Assembly: GCA_910585705.1 (NCBI GenBank)
Contig: CAJUER010000001.1
Coordinates: forward strand, 405,306 to 469,305
Length of the DNA stretch: 64,000 nt
Direction of reading: 5' to 3'
From: an uncultured Christensenella sp.
GTDB taxonomy: Bacteria > Bacillota > Clostridia > Christensenellales > Borkfalkiaceae
In this document: positions 53,214-61,258 of the stretch, piece by piece
How the letters are laid out: every line of letters begins with the position of its first letter
Position numbering within the stretch: position 1 is the first letter of the stretch
Notes under the pieces: generated by a model
The model's input: the letters and a program-made list of their open reading frames with translations, nothing else
Told to the model about the DNA's origin: nothing
The model's database searches: none
Program-made: the position numbers and the translations under genes

Positions 53214-53571
53214 GAAAAACAAAGAAACTGATTTCAATGGTTCGCCTGTGCCGATTGATAAAGTTGCGGACGCAGATACTGTCATCGGAAAATCGATTAT
53301 TACGGTAAGCGGTACGCAGGTAATTCCGCTTTCTTCCGTAACGGTAGTTAATTTAAGCGGCGGCGGGGAATACGGCGACGTAAAAACTTTTAAAGAAGCA
53401 GACGGATTTAAACTTGCAGGAGGCAACGGTACGGTTGTTTCGGTTAAACCGCAAGGGTTCCTTGTAGATGACGGAAAAACATGCAGATTGCTGAAAATGG
53501 AAGAAAGCGCTATAGATACTTTAATAGATAAAACGGAAAATATAGTTCACAGAATTACAGATAATGCGTAA
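53197..53571 (+). CDS. GerW (YtfJ) family sporulation protein
   Basis: 124 residues. The family core DADTVIGKSIITVSGTQVIP and SVTVVNLSGGGEYG, then the Gly-rich and VVSVKPQGFLV part, match YtfJ/GerW, a spore protein needed for normal germination in Bacillus. TTGGAGAAG lies upstream of the ATG. Overlaps the carboxypeptidase gene by 8 bases. Confidence 0.85.
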   Translation: MNGKFKKNKETDFNGSPVPIDKVADADTVIGKSIITVSGTQVIPLSSVTVVNLSGGGEYGDVKTFKEADGFKLAGGNGTVVSVKPQGFLVDDGKTCRLLKMEESAIDTLIDKTENIVHRITDNA

Positions 53572-54580
53572 ATTTTTATTCAGTTTGATTTTGACGGCTT
53601 TAATCGCCGTAAGCACAACAACTTCATTTAAAAAAACTTATTCTGCAAGCGCAAGCGCTCAATCGGAAATCGCTATGGAATTGTCTACGGGTACGGTTCT
53701 CAAAGAGGGCAATGCCGACGCCAGGCTTCCGATGGCTAGCACGACAAAGATTTTAACGGCAATTATAATTATAGAGGATTGCAACTTAGACGAAGTTATC
53801 ACCGTTCCGGACGAAGCTGTGGGTGTAGAGGGGTCAAGTATTTATCTTAAAAATGAAGAACAAATCAGCGTTAAAGACCTTGTTTACGGACTCATGCTGC
53901 GCTCGGGCAACGACAGCGCGACCGCTCTTGCGTTACACCACAGCGGCAATATAGAAAATTTTGCACAAGCCATGAATGAACGAGCCAAAAAAGCCGGTGC
54001 GGAAAACTCGAATTTTAAAAATCCCAGCGGACTTCCCGACGACGAGCACTACACAACAGCACGCGACCTTTGCAAAATCGCTTGTTACGCAATGAAAAAT
54101 TCTTTATTTAAAGAAGTAGTTTCAACAACAAATTACAAAGGCAAATACAGAAATTTTGTCAATAAAAATAAAATGCTTTACAAGTATGATGGGGCTAACG
54201 GCGTTAAAACCGGGTATACTTTGAAAGCCGGCAGATGCCTAGTTTCTTCGGCGGAACGCAACGGAATGGACGTGGTGTGCGTAGTGTTGAATTGTTACGA
54301 TATGTATGAACATAGTTGTAAAGTCTTCGATTACTGCTTTGCAAACTATAAACTACTGAATTTGGAAGATAATAAGATATTTATGTGTGAAAGAGTACCG
54401 TGCAAACTTGAAATTAGCAAAGTTAATGTAGTAAAATGCAAAGGTAACATTAATTTTAGAGTTAAGCCGCTGGAAGTTAAAACGGCAATCAAAAAAGGCG
54501 ATTATATAGGCGACCTTGAAATATACAGTGAAAATAACTTGCTTTTTAGTGAAAAATTATATAGTATTATAGATGTATAA
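53564..54580 (+). CDS. D-alanyl-D-alanine carboxypeptidase
   Basis: 338 residues with a signal peptide (FLFSLILTALIAVSTTTS). Motifs SxxK in ASTTKILTA, SxN in LRSGNDSATAL and KTG in GVKTGYTLKAG. Placed between gerW and rluB as in many Clostridia, which suggests a role in spore cortex or vegetative wall. This is the second such enzyme in the window. Confidence 0.93.
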   Translation: MRKFLFSLILTALIAVSTTTSFKKTYSASASAQSEIAMELSTGTVLKEGNADARLPMASTTKILTAIIIIEDCNLDEVITVPDEAVGVEGSSIYLKNEEQISVKDLVYGLMLRSGNDSATALALHHSGNIENFAQAMNERAKKAGAENSNFKNPSGLPDDEHYTTARDLCKIACYAMKNSLFKEVVSTTNYKGKYRNFVNKNKMLYKYDGANGVKTGYTLKAGRCLVSSAERNGMDVVCVVLNCYDMYEHSCKVFDYCFANYKLLNLEDNKIFMCERVPCKLEISKVNVVKCKGNINFRVKPLEVKTAIKKGDYIGDLEIYSENNLLFSEKLYSIIDV

Positions 54581-54600
54581 AACATACACAGGACTATATA

Positions 54601-55299
54601 ATGAGGATAAATAAGTTTCTTGCAGCGTCAGGCGTTGCTTCAAGGCGCGAATGCGATGAAATGATAAAAAACGGCAAAGTTACCGTGAATGGTAAACGCG
54701 CCGTTATAGGGATCGAGATCGGCGAAGACGACGAAGTTAAGGTTGACGGAGTCACCGTGAACGTTAAGAAAAACGAATATTATATTCTGAATAAGCCGAA
54801 GGGATATATTTGCAGTGTTGCGGACGATAAAGGAAGAAAGACGGTGATTGACCTTATGCCGGAAGGCGTAGGAAGAATTTACCCGGTCGGCAGACTCGAC
54901 TACGACAGCGAGGGACTTTTGATACTGACAACTGACGGCGAGTTGGCACAGCATTTGACCCACCCGTCGAACGAAGTTCCTAAGACTTACCTTGTCCGTG
55001 TTGAAGGCATTTTAACCGAAAACGACTTAAATCCTATAAGAAGCGGACTGGAAATAGACGGATATGTAACAAAAAAGTGTAAAGCGCACATAGTTGAAAC
55101 AAACAAATCGTTTACAAAGGTACATGTTACGCTTAAAGAAGGCAAAAATCGAGAAATACGAAAAATGTTTGCCGCAATCGGCAAAGAGATCAATCTGTTA
55201 AAGAGAATAAAAGTGGGAGAGCTTACTTTACGCGGATTGGACAGAGGCGCTTACAGAAAACTCAACAGACAGGAAGTTGCTTACTTAATGTCATTATAA
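54601..55299 (+). CDS. rluB: Pseudouridine synthase RluB-type
   Basis: 232 residues: S4 domain (MRINKFLAASGVASRRECDE) and catalytic domain with the Asp in VGRLDYDSEGLLILT; KEGKNREIRKMFAAIG near the C-terminus. Modifies 23S rRNA uridine (2605 in E. coli numbering) by family knowledge. Confidence 0.94.
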   Translation: MRINKFLAASGVASRRECDEMIKNGKVTVNGKRAVIGIEIGEDDEVKVDGVTVNVKKNEYYILNKPKGYICSVADDKGRKTVIDLMPEGVGRIYPVGRLDYDSEGLLILTTDGELAQHLTHPSNEVPKTYLVRVEGILTENDLNPIRSGLEIDGYVTKKCKAHIVETNKSFTKVHVTLKEGKNREIRKMFAAIGKEINLLKRIKVGELTLRGLDRGAYRKLNRQEVAYLMSL

Positions 55300-55300
55300 A

Positions 55301-55332
55301 GAAAACGAGCGGTTAACACTCCGCTCGTTTTC
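55301..55332. terminator. Bidirectional terminator between rluB and lexA
   Basis: 12-bp stem GAAAACGAGCGG/CCGCTCGTTTTC with an 8-base loop and T-rich tails on both sides. Confidence 0.9.
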
Positions 55333-55333
55333 T

Positions 55334-55918
55334 TTATATATTTCGGATAAGACCAATAACTTTTCCGATAATTTTGACATCGTCAAAAATAAAATCTTCC
55401 ATTTCGTCATTTTCCGGATGAAGAATAATTTTATCGTCGCGTTTAAAAAATCTTTTTACGGTTGCGCTGTCGTCGACAAGCGCGACAACTATGTCTCCGT
55501 TATCGGCAGAATCCTGTTTTTTTACGATAATTTTATCGCCCTCGAACATCCCGATTTTTATCATGGAATCACCGTGTACGTTGAGCATAAACAGATTTTC
55601 GCCGTTAAAAAAGTTACTCGGAACGGAATAAAAATCTTCATAATTTTCCGTTGCGAAAATAGGTTGACCTGCGGCAACCGTTCCGATTAGAGGAATAGTA
55701 ACCGCGTTTTGCTTTAACGAAACCGCACGGTTTTTAGTGTTTGTTTTATTGACAAGCCCGCGTTCCGCCAATTCGTTCAAATAAGTAAACGCAGTGGCAG
55801 TTGATTTCAATTCACACGCTTTGCAGATTTCTCTGACGGAAGGAGCATAGCCGTTTTCAGTTATATACTTTTTAACAAATATAAAAACTTCATCTATTTT
55901 GTTTTGAGTACGTTTCAT
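55334..55918 (-). CDS. lexA: SOS repressor LexA
   Basis: 194 residues: winged helix (VREICKACELKSTATAFTYL), cleavage site Ala-Gly in GTVAAGQP, catalytic Ser in HGDSMIKIG and Lys in DDSATVKRF. AGGAG lies upstream of the ATG. A LexA box overlaps its own promoter (55963-55976), so it is autoregulated and induced by DNA damage. Confidence 0.95.
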   Translation of the reverse strand: MKRTQNKIDEVFIFVKKYITENGYAPSVREICKACELKSTATAFTYLNELAERGLVNKTNTKNRAVSLKQNAVTIPLIGTVAAGQPIFATENYEDFYSVPSNFFNGENLFMLNVHGDSMIKIGMFEGDKIIVKKQDSADNGDIVVALVDDSATVKRFFKRDDKIILHPENDEMEDFIFDDVKIIGKVIGLIRNI

Positions 55919-55936
55919 AAATTATCTCCTATAATT

Positions 55937-55976
55937 ATTTTATCACATAAACATTAATAAAGCAAACGTTTGTTCC
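55937..55976 (-). promoter_or_regulatory. lexA promoter and LexA box
   Basis: On the minus strand TTGCTT, 17-base spacer, TAAAAT (55965 down to 55937). The box GGAACAAACGTTTG (55976 down to 55963) matches the Bacillus consensus CGAACRNRYGTTYC at 12 of 14 positions and overlaps the -35 element. Confidence 0.75.
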
Positions 55977-55987
55977 TTAATTTTTAC

Positions 55988-56016
55988 TTGTATTGTATTA
56001 ACTTTTGTATTATAAT
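55988..56016 (+). promoter_or_regulatory. Sigma-A promoter divergent from lexA
   Basis: TTGTAT, 17-base spacer, TATAAT; 12-20 bases from the LexA box, so SOS control is possible. Confidence 0.6.
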
Positions 56017-56043
56017 GTTTATATAACATAAAATGGTGGAGCG

Positions 56044-56217
56044 ATGGAAAAAGAAAATAGTTTATGCGTTTTGTATGATAGAGAGTGTATAGGCTGTCTT
56101 GAATGCGAAACCTGTGATTTAGACCCTGCAAAAACTTGTGATAACTGCGGTAAATGCCTGAATATTCAGGACGATGCCGTTATAAAAATTGACAAAATAA
56201 TTTTGAACGATGAATAA
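56044..56217 (+). CDS. Small Cys-rich protein, possible metal or Fe-S binder
   Basis: 57 residues with eight cysteines, seven of them in one block (CIGCLECETC, then CDNCGKC). Ferredoxin-like spacing, but too few residues around for a classical 2[4Fe-4S] ferredoxin. GGTGGAGCG lies upstream of the ATG. It overlaps the kinase-like gene by 8 bases and is divergent from lexA. Similar short proteins occur near lexA in Clostridia, to my recollection; no function known. Confidence 0.75.
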   Translation: MEKENSLCVLYDRECIGCLECETCDLDPAKTCDNCGKCLNIQDDAVIKIDKIILNDE

Positions 56218-56749
56218 TATAATAACTTTGAATGAGAAAAGTTTTTCAATAATTAAACTTTTGGGCAAGGGTAAAGGCGGGCATTCTTATCTGGTTTCAG
56301 ACGGTAAAAATGAGTACGTCTTAAAACAAATTCATTATGAACCCTGTGATTATTATAAATTCGGGAACAAACTTATATCGGAGCTAAGCGATTACCGTAA
56401 ACTGCAAAAAATAGGAATACCTATTCCGCAGATGATTGAATTCGATAGCAAAAACGAAAGAATACTTAAAGAATATATCGAAGGTCCGTCAATATACGAA
56501 TTAGTAGTCCAAGATAAAATAAGTAAAGAATATTTACAGCAAATTAAGTCAATTTGCAAACTGCTATATGTGGCAAATATAAATATAGATTATTTCCCGA
56601 CCAATTTCATCGTCAGGAACAGCAAACTTTTTTATATCGATTATGAATGTAACGAATATTCACCTGAATGGAATTTTGAAAACTGGGGAATAAAATATTG
56701 GTCAAAAACTGACGACTTTTTAAATTATTATAATACACATAAAAATTAA
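56210..56749 (+). CDS. Protein kinase-like protein, short
   Basis: 179 residues with a Gly-rich loop (LLGKGKGGHSYLV), a Lys in the VLKQIHYE strand, a catalytic-loop-like NIDYFPTNFIV (HxDxxxxN with His replaced by Asn) and a DFG-like YIDYEC. Shorter than eukaryotic-type kinases and without a membrane segment, close in size to Bud32/RIO-type kinases. Translationally coupled to the Cys-rich protein, so a joint function is likely. Confidence 0.72.
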   Translation: MNNIITLNEKSFSIIKLLGKGKGGHSYLVSDGKNEYVLKQIHYEPCDYYKFGNKLISELSDYRKLQKIGIPIPQMIEFDSKNERILKEYIEGPSIYELVVQDKISKEYLQQIKSICKLLYVANINIDYFPTNFIVRNSKLFYIDYECNEYSPEWNFENWGIKYWSKTDDFLNYYNTHKN

Positions 56750-56774
56750 AGACAGGCAAAAGCCTGTCTTTTTT
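56748..56774. terminator. Bidirectional terminator
   Basis: 10-bp stem AAAGACAGGC/GCCTGTCTTT with AAAA loop and T-rich tails on both strands, between the kinase-like gene and the recombinase. Confidence 0.88.
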
Positions 56775-57825
56775 AATCTTCATCGCTGCGCTTTAATTTA
56801 ACTTTACCGGCAACAGCACGTCGGTTATCGTCGCTTATCGCGGCATAATGTTTTCTGGTAGTGTTGACGTCTTTATGTCCCAAAACGTCTGCTACAATAT
56901 ATATATCGCCGGTCGCCTTATAAAGCTGGGTTCCGTAAGTTGAACGCAATTTATGCGGCGAAATATTTTTAAGAGGGGAGACTATCTTCGCGTACTTATG
57001 TACAAGATTTTCAACAGCTCTTACAGTTATGCGGCTCTGTTTGTTTGAAATAAAAAGTGCGTTCGGTTCTTTAAGAATTTCGGAATTCTGTTCTTTGTAA
57101 TCCAAATAACGTTGTAGTGCCGTCGCAACATCGTTATCAAAGTATAGAATGGCCTTATTTCCACCTTTTCGAGTAACGATGAAAGAATTATCATTAAAAT
57201 TAATATCGTCGTTGTTCAGCCCGACAAGCTCGCTAATTCGTATACCGGTACCGAGAAACAACATTAAAATAGCGCTGTCACGAACCTTGTTTTTTTCATG
57301 ATAAACCATTTGGTGGGAAGTAAGCCCGTTTCCGCTTTCAGCCGTATCGATTAAGTTGTAAACTTCATTCGCGTCAAGTCTTATAATTGGCTTTTCGTGC
57401 AGCTTGGGAGTGGCGACTTTGGCGGAATTGTCAACGCTTATAAAGCCTTTATTAAAAAAATATTTAAACATAGCACGGACGGAAGAAAGCTTGCGTGCTT
57501 TAGCCCGTTCATTGCAGCAATGAATTTTGTTAGCGTATTGATAGCGGGAGAGGTAGCCGAGAAAATATTCTATGTCGTTGCTTGTGATTTGTTCCAGGTC
57601 ATTCAACGTTATTTCTTTAACCGATTTGTCTTTTAAACGCTTTTGTTGATAGAAATAGAAAAATATTTTTAAATCGTGCGCATAGTTCAATCTGGTCAAT
57701 GTGCTCGTCTGACTGTCAATTGCAAGAAAATAATCATAGCAAAACATAGGTAAATCAAACTCGAGTAAATTGTCGATTGTTTCAAGATTTTTGTTGTTCC
57801 GTGTGGTGTAAAAATCTGTCCCCAT
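56773..57825 (-). CDS. Tyrosine recombinase, XerS-like (single-recombinase Xer)
   Basis: 350 residues: an N-terminal SAM-like core-binding domain (about 25-150) and a C-terminal catalytic domain. Catalytic residues visible: Arg in GTGIRISELVGL, Lys in TRKGGNKA, His-x-x-Arg in SPHKLRSTYG, His in LGHKDVNTT and Tyr in RKHYAAI. The length (350) and layout match XerS (356) better than XerC/XerD (about 300). Its start lies 66 bases from a dif-like site, as xerS lies beside difSL in lactic acid bacteria. It is outside the repeat-bounded phage, so I take it as the host enzyme. Confidence 0.85.
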   Translation of the reverse strand: MGTDFYTTRNNKNLETIDNLLEFDLPMFCYDYFLAIDSQTSTLTRLNYAHDLKIFFYFYQQKRLKDKSVKEITLNDLEQITSNDIEYFLGYLSRYQYANKIHCCNERAKARKLSSVRAMFKYFFNKGFISVDNSAKVATPKLHEKPIIRLDANEVYNLIDTAESGNGLTSHQMVYHEKNKVRDSAILMLFLGTGIRISELVGLNNDDINFNDNSFIVTRKGGNKAILYFDNDVATALQRYLDYKEQNSEILKEPNALFISNKQSRITVRAVENLVHKYAKIVSPLKNISPHKLRSTYGTQLYKATGDIYIVADVLGHKDVNTTRKHYAAISDDNRRAVAGKVKLKRSDED

Positions 57826-57891
57826 ATAAATTCCTTTCTATTTTTAATTTAAATTCCCTTCGAAAATAGGGTATTGCAAGGAAGTTCAACA

Positions 57892-57920
57892 CTTCGTAAA
57901 ACACAGAAACTTTTACGAAG
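57892..57920. other. dif-like recombination site (left junction, attL)
   Basis: Perfect 10-bp inverted arms CTTCGTAAAA and TTTTACGAAG with a 9-base spacer (CACAGAAAC); equally readable as 11-7-11 with one mismatch. Sits between the recombinase gene and the phage. The first arm base differs in the right copy (G at 63945), as expected where host and phage half-sites join. Confidence 0.7.
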
Positions 57921-57947
57921 AATTTTTTTAAGTTAATTATATTTAAT
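57893..57947 (+). repeat. Direct repeat, left copy (55 bp)
   Basis: Identical to 63946-64000, which runs to the edge of the window. The distance between copies is 6,053 bp, giving the unit length of the phage. Confidence 0.95.
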
Positions 57948-58087
57948 TGCGCAAATTAAGTCAAGGAAATTCTTTGTAAAAAGAATGTTTTACGGGATAC
58001 TTCAACTGGCATAATCTTCGTATTATGGCAGGTGAATGTACCAACAACACTTACAATCTTCGATAATAATTTATCGGAGGTTTTTTT

Positions 58088-58327
58088 ATGGAAAAAAACA
58101 AAATCATTTTTAAGAAGGCAATCAGCGAAAAGAGCGGTAAAGCATACAACTGTATAGTTGTTGATATGGGATACCGTGAAGTAACACTTACTTTTGACAG
58201 TGCTGTAATTGCTGAGTTATTGGACTGTTCGCCGCGTGTGCTCGCCGCTGTAAAGGTTGGAGAAGAGCGAGTAATCGGATATATTGATGTGGACGGCACA
58301 GGGGTAACAGAAAATGGCAAGAAATAG
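58088..58327 (+). CDS. Small phage protein, possible ssDNA-binding protein
   Basis: 79 residues, no membrane segment. GGAGG lies 8 bases upstream of the ATG. It is predicted mostly beta (KAYNCIVVDMGYREVTLTFD, ERVIGYIDVDG), and it holds the place and size of the gene V-type single-strand binding protein of filamentous phages. This is a guess from position. It overlaps the next gene by 14 bases. Confidence 0.55.
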   Translation: MEKNKIIFKKAISEKSGKAYNCIVVDMGYREVTLTFDSAVIAELLDCSPRVLAAVKVGEERVIGYIDVDGTGVTENGKK

Positions 58328-58493
58328 ACATTCTAAAAACTATTCTATGAAAGAACGCATTAGTTATCACGAAGGCAGAAGTAAGGCAGGTGGAAAGCGC
58401 GGCGCATATTCAGCAGGGTATGTAAAAGGCGCGAGAACTGCCGCAAGCAGGGCAAAAAATTATTACGGCGGTAATAAAGGGGGTAAAGCATAA
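58314..58493 (+). CDS. Small basic Gly/Arg-rich phage protein
   Basis: 59 residues, too short for automatic calling but well placed: its ATG overlaps the previous gene and its stop overlaps the next start (TAATG). Rich in Lys, Arg, Gly, Ala and Tyr (KAGGKRGAYSAGYVKGARTA), with no hydrophobic helix. It could bind DNA in the virion. It does not look like a standard major coat protein. Confidence 0.6.
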   Translation: MARNRHSKNYSMKERISYHEGRSKAGGKRGAYSAGYVKGARTAASRAKNYYGGNKGGKA

Positions 58494-59632
58494 TGGCAAA
58501 AAAAATATTGTGTAGCGTAATATCGTTCATTCTTTGCGCTGTTATAGCGTTTGTATCTTGCTACTTTGCAATTCCCGATTTTAACGCTTGGGTTAAAGGC
58601 AAAATTACAGATACAGGCTTGGGCGGTAATACAGACGACGATAAAGTCAATGGCGACGCCCCTGACAAACCTATTGACGGCGATATCAACGAAAACGGCG
58701 GCACGGTGATAGATGAAGTTGAAAATAACGGTATTTCGCTTTTAAGCGCAAAGCTTCCCCGTGCGGCATATGCGGCAAATGATATAGACCCCCAAGCGGA
58801 TAGCGCATATATGCTTACTGCCGTTGTTGAACCTGCTGATGCATCAGATAAAAATGTTGTCTGGTCGATTGCTTGGAAGAACAGTGAAAGTACTTTTGCA
58901 AGCGGTAAAACAGTTACTGATTACGTAACTATTACCCCGACTTCTGACGGTGCATTAACTGCCCGTGCTGTTTGCAAGCAAGCATTTGGTGAACAAATAA
59001 TAATATCTGTAAAACCTGTTAAGGGCGATAGTACTGTTCGGGCAAATTGTACTGTTGATTATGTTCAGAAGTTTTTAGGGCTTGGCTTGAAAACAAATTT
59101 TAATAATGGCGAATATGGTTTTGAATTATCTTCGGCAGATACAAGCGCTTCTATTGATTTTCCTGTTTATACAGATGGTGAAGTTTGGGGGTATTGTCTT
59201 ACTCAGAGTAGTTTTTCAAAGTTTAATCTTACGGCGCGAAAATCAGATATTTATACAAAAGCGTTAAAGATGGATAGTCAAGACGATTATTACGCTTGGT
59301 CTGGTTATAAGATTTGTGCAACACAAGATTATCTTAACGCATTGCGTGTAGGCGGTTCTTCGGTTAACGCAAGTGCAGAAAACTATAAAGCCGACGGTAG
59401 CGATTATTTCGGTTCTTTCTTCTTTACAAATTGGGGGTCTTATATCGGTAATTGGTCAAACTTCCTTTCTTCTCTTCGTGCAAATTCGGATAAAGTAATG
59501 TTGCGTGTAAAATTCTACGCAAATACAAATTACGAAGATACGGCAATAGGCGTTTGCGATATTAAGTTTAATCCAGAAAGTATTGCGGCTTTGATAACTA
59601 ATATAACGATTAACGGCAATATTGAATTCTAA
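58493..59632 (+). CDS. Anchored phage surface protein with a bacterial Ig-like domain
   Basis: 379 residues. N-terminal membrane anchor (VISFILCAVIAFVSCYFAI), then an acidic Gly/Asp linker (about 45-75), then an Ig-like fold of Big_2 type (about 95-190: AVVEPADASDKNVVWSI up to ALTARAVCK) and a C-terminal domain of unknown type. Probably a minor virion or adhesion protein. Encoded directly after the basic protein. Confidence 0.6.
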   Translation: MAKKILCSVISFILCAVIAFVSCYFAIPDFNAWVKGKITDTGLGGNTDDDKVNGDAPDKPIDGDINENGGTVIDEVENNGISLLSAKLPRAAYAANDIDPQADSAYMLTAVVEPADASDKNVVWSIAWKNSESTFASGKTVTDYVTITPTSDGALTARAVCKQAFGEQIIISVKPVKGDSTVRANCTVDYVQKFLGLGLKTNFNNGEYGFELSSADTSASIDFPVYTDGEVWGYCLTQSSFSKFNLTARKSDIYTKALKMDSQDDYYAWSGYKICATQDYLNALRVGGSSVNASAENYKADGSDYFGSFFFTNWGSYIGNWSNFLSSLRANSDKVMLRVKFYANTNYEDTAIGVCDIKFNPESIAALITNITINGNIEF

Positions 59633-59643
59633 GGCGGTGAAAA

Positions 59644-60993
59644 ATGAAAAACAAGCAAAAAAATAAAAGTTTTATTTATATAATATTAACTCTGTTATTG
59701 CTTGTCGTTACAGTATTAGGCGGACGGGGGTTCTCGTCCGCTTTTGCTGATACGGCGCGATATACAAAGGTGATGGACGATTTACAACTTGACGAAACAT
59801 TTAATGAAAACGACTTTCCTGACGATAGTTCTGATTATTCCATAAAGGTTATACAGATAGCCGAAAGTGTTGACGGTGATTTGTTTGTATATACTTATCA
59901 ACCCAGCCAAAAATCAAGGTATATCGTTGCGACTTCCGTTAATATGTCATTGTCGGAAACCGTAAACGGCACTCGTCTTTATGATTTGGAATTATTGAGT
60001 TCAAGCGGGGTATTTTGTAAGTATCTCGTTAAAGATTATAGTGTAACAAATAAGGAAATCCGTTATTATAACATATCTACAATTTACCGTCCGTTTGACA
60101 GGCACATAGACGAAACTACGGATAATGAAAATACTAAAAATGAAATTGCTTATGCTGTCGGTCAATTATGGACTGTAAAGACCGTTGACGGACCTGTAAT
60201 TTATGAAATGACCGCAACGGAAGTATTGAAAATAACTTCACAAATGATAGGCTTTCGCCGCTATGACGACGGATTTCAGTGGTCGGGTACAAAGTCCTGC
60301 GACGCGCATTTTTTATTATTTAATTGCGACCATAAAATAGATTATTTAATCAGTGCAGATATAAGTTTCTATACGCAATCGTATAAAGCACTTGCTGGCA
60401 GTAATACGGAATATGGTTCAAAGATTCCACAAACAGCATACTTACGTTATGACGACGAAGTAAGCAATGACGGCGGCGGTTGGTTCGGTAAAAAGGAACG
60501 TTGGCAGAGAATGGCAAGCACAACCGAATTTATGAAAGATACGCAACTTACCGAAGAAGAAACGGAAGTCTTTAAAAATTATGATTGGGTTCTCAACTTC
60601 TACGAAAGCGAATATGCTTGCGAAGCTGGCGGTAAAGACGTGCTTATTTCTGCTTTGCTTCCGTTTGGCTTTATCTGGACGATTGTAAACTCTTGTACAA
60701 CAACGGGAACGATTGTATCCGATGTTACGTTACTTCGTCTTGAATTTAATTGCAACGGTGAAATTTATAATATCGGTGTAGTTGGTGATAAACAAACAGG
60801 TTCTGGCAAACCAACTAATTCGCCTGCGGATATAGGTTTTTTTGCTTACATTTGGAATTGCTTGAAAAACTTTTTTACAGGTAAAGCTAACTTTATTGAA
60901 AGTGTTGTTGCGATTACCGTTATAGCGGTCGTTGTTGTCGTTATTTTACTTGCAATCAAATTTATTCTGTTTATTAAAAAGGCGGTGTCGTGA
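59644..60993 (+). CDS. Phage protein with signal peptide and C-terminal anchor, pIII-like layout
   Basis: 449 residues. A signal peptide (FIYIILTLLLLVVTVLGG, cleavage near SAFA-D) and a large extracytoplasmic domain precede a hydrophobic C-terminal anchor (VVAITVIAVVVVVILLAIKF) followed by a short basic tail. This is the topology of adsorption protein pIII before virion release. No sequence match to known pIII is claimed. Upstream of the small 87-residue gene and Zot, the usual pIII position. Confidence 0.6.
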   Translation: MKNKQKNKSFIYIILTLLLLVVTVLGGRGFSSAFADTARYTKVMDDLQLDETFNENDFPDDSSDYSIKVIQIAESVDGDLFVYTYQPSQKSRYIVATSVNMSLSETVNGTRLYDLELLSSSGVFCKYLVKDYSVTNKEIRYYNISTIYRPFDRHIDETTDNENTKNEIAYAVGQLWTVKTVDGPVIYEMTATEVLKITSQMIGFRRYDDGFQWSGTKSCDAHFLLFNCDHKIDYLISADISFYTQSYKALAGSNTEYGSKIPQTAYLRYDDEVSNDGGGWFGKKERWQRMASTTEFMKDTQLTEEETEVFKNYDWVLNFYESEYACEAGGKDVLISALLPFGFIWTIVNSCTTTGTIVSDVTLLRLEFNCNGEIYNIGVVGDKQTGSGKPTNSPADIGFFAYIWNCLKNFFTGKANFIESVVAITVIAVVVVVILLAIKFILFIKKAVS

Positions 60994-60994
60994 A

Positions 60995-61258
60995 ATGATA
61001 GAAATCGAGTTATTTTATAAGATTGTTGAAGCGAATATCCGCGCTGTACATACAGAATATTTACAAAAGTTAAAACGTGTGCCGTTACCTGATACAGCAA
61101 AAAAGAAACGCAAATTATTTAAAAAATTGCCCGTAGAAGATAAACTTTTAAAAGGCTATAACAAGGGTATAGAAACTGCTTTAAATGTGCTTGTAAGAGA
61201 ATTTAAACGATATGATAAACGCTTAAAAAAGGAAGAAAAGGCAGGTAGAAAGTTTTGA
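60995..61258 (+). CDS. Small Lys-rich phage protein
   Basis: 87 residues from the ATG at 60995; a longer frame runs back into the previous gene without a ribosome binding site. Helical and very basic (TAKKKRKLFKKLP), no membrane segment. In the pVI position but not pVI-like. Overlaps the ATPase start by 4 bases. Confidence 0.6.
   Translation: MIEIELFYKIVEANIRAVHTEYLQKLKRVPLPDTAKKKRKLFKKLPVEDKLLKGYNKGIETALNVLVREFKRYDKRLKKEEKAGRKF

Noticed and set aside
57892..57928. The dif-like inverted repeat plus following T-run as an ordinary terminator
   Set aside because: No gene ends at it on either strand, the stem is AT-rich, and it is duplicated exactly 6,053 bp away at the end of a phage. A recombination site explains it better, though it could also affect transcription.
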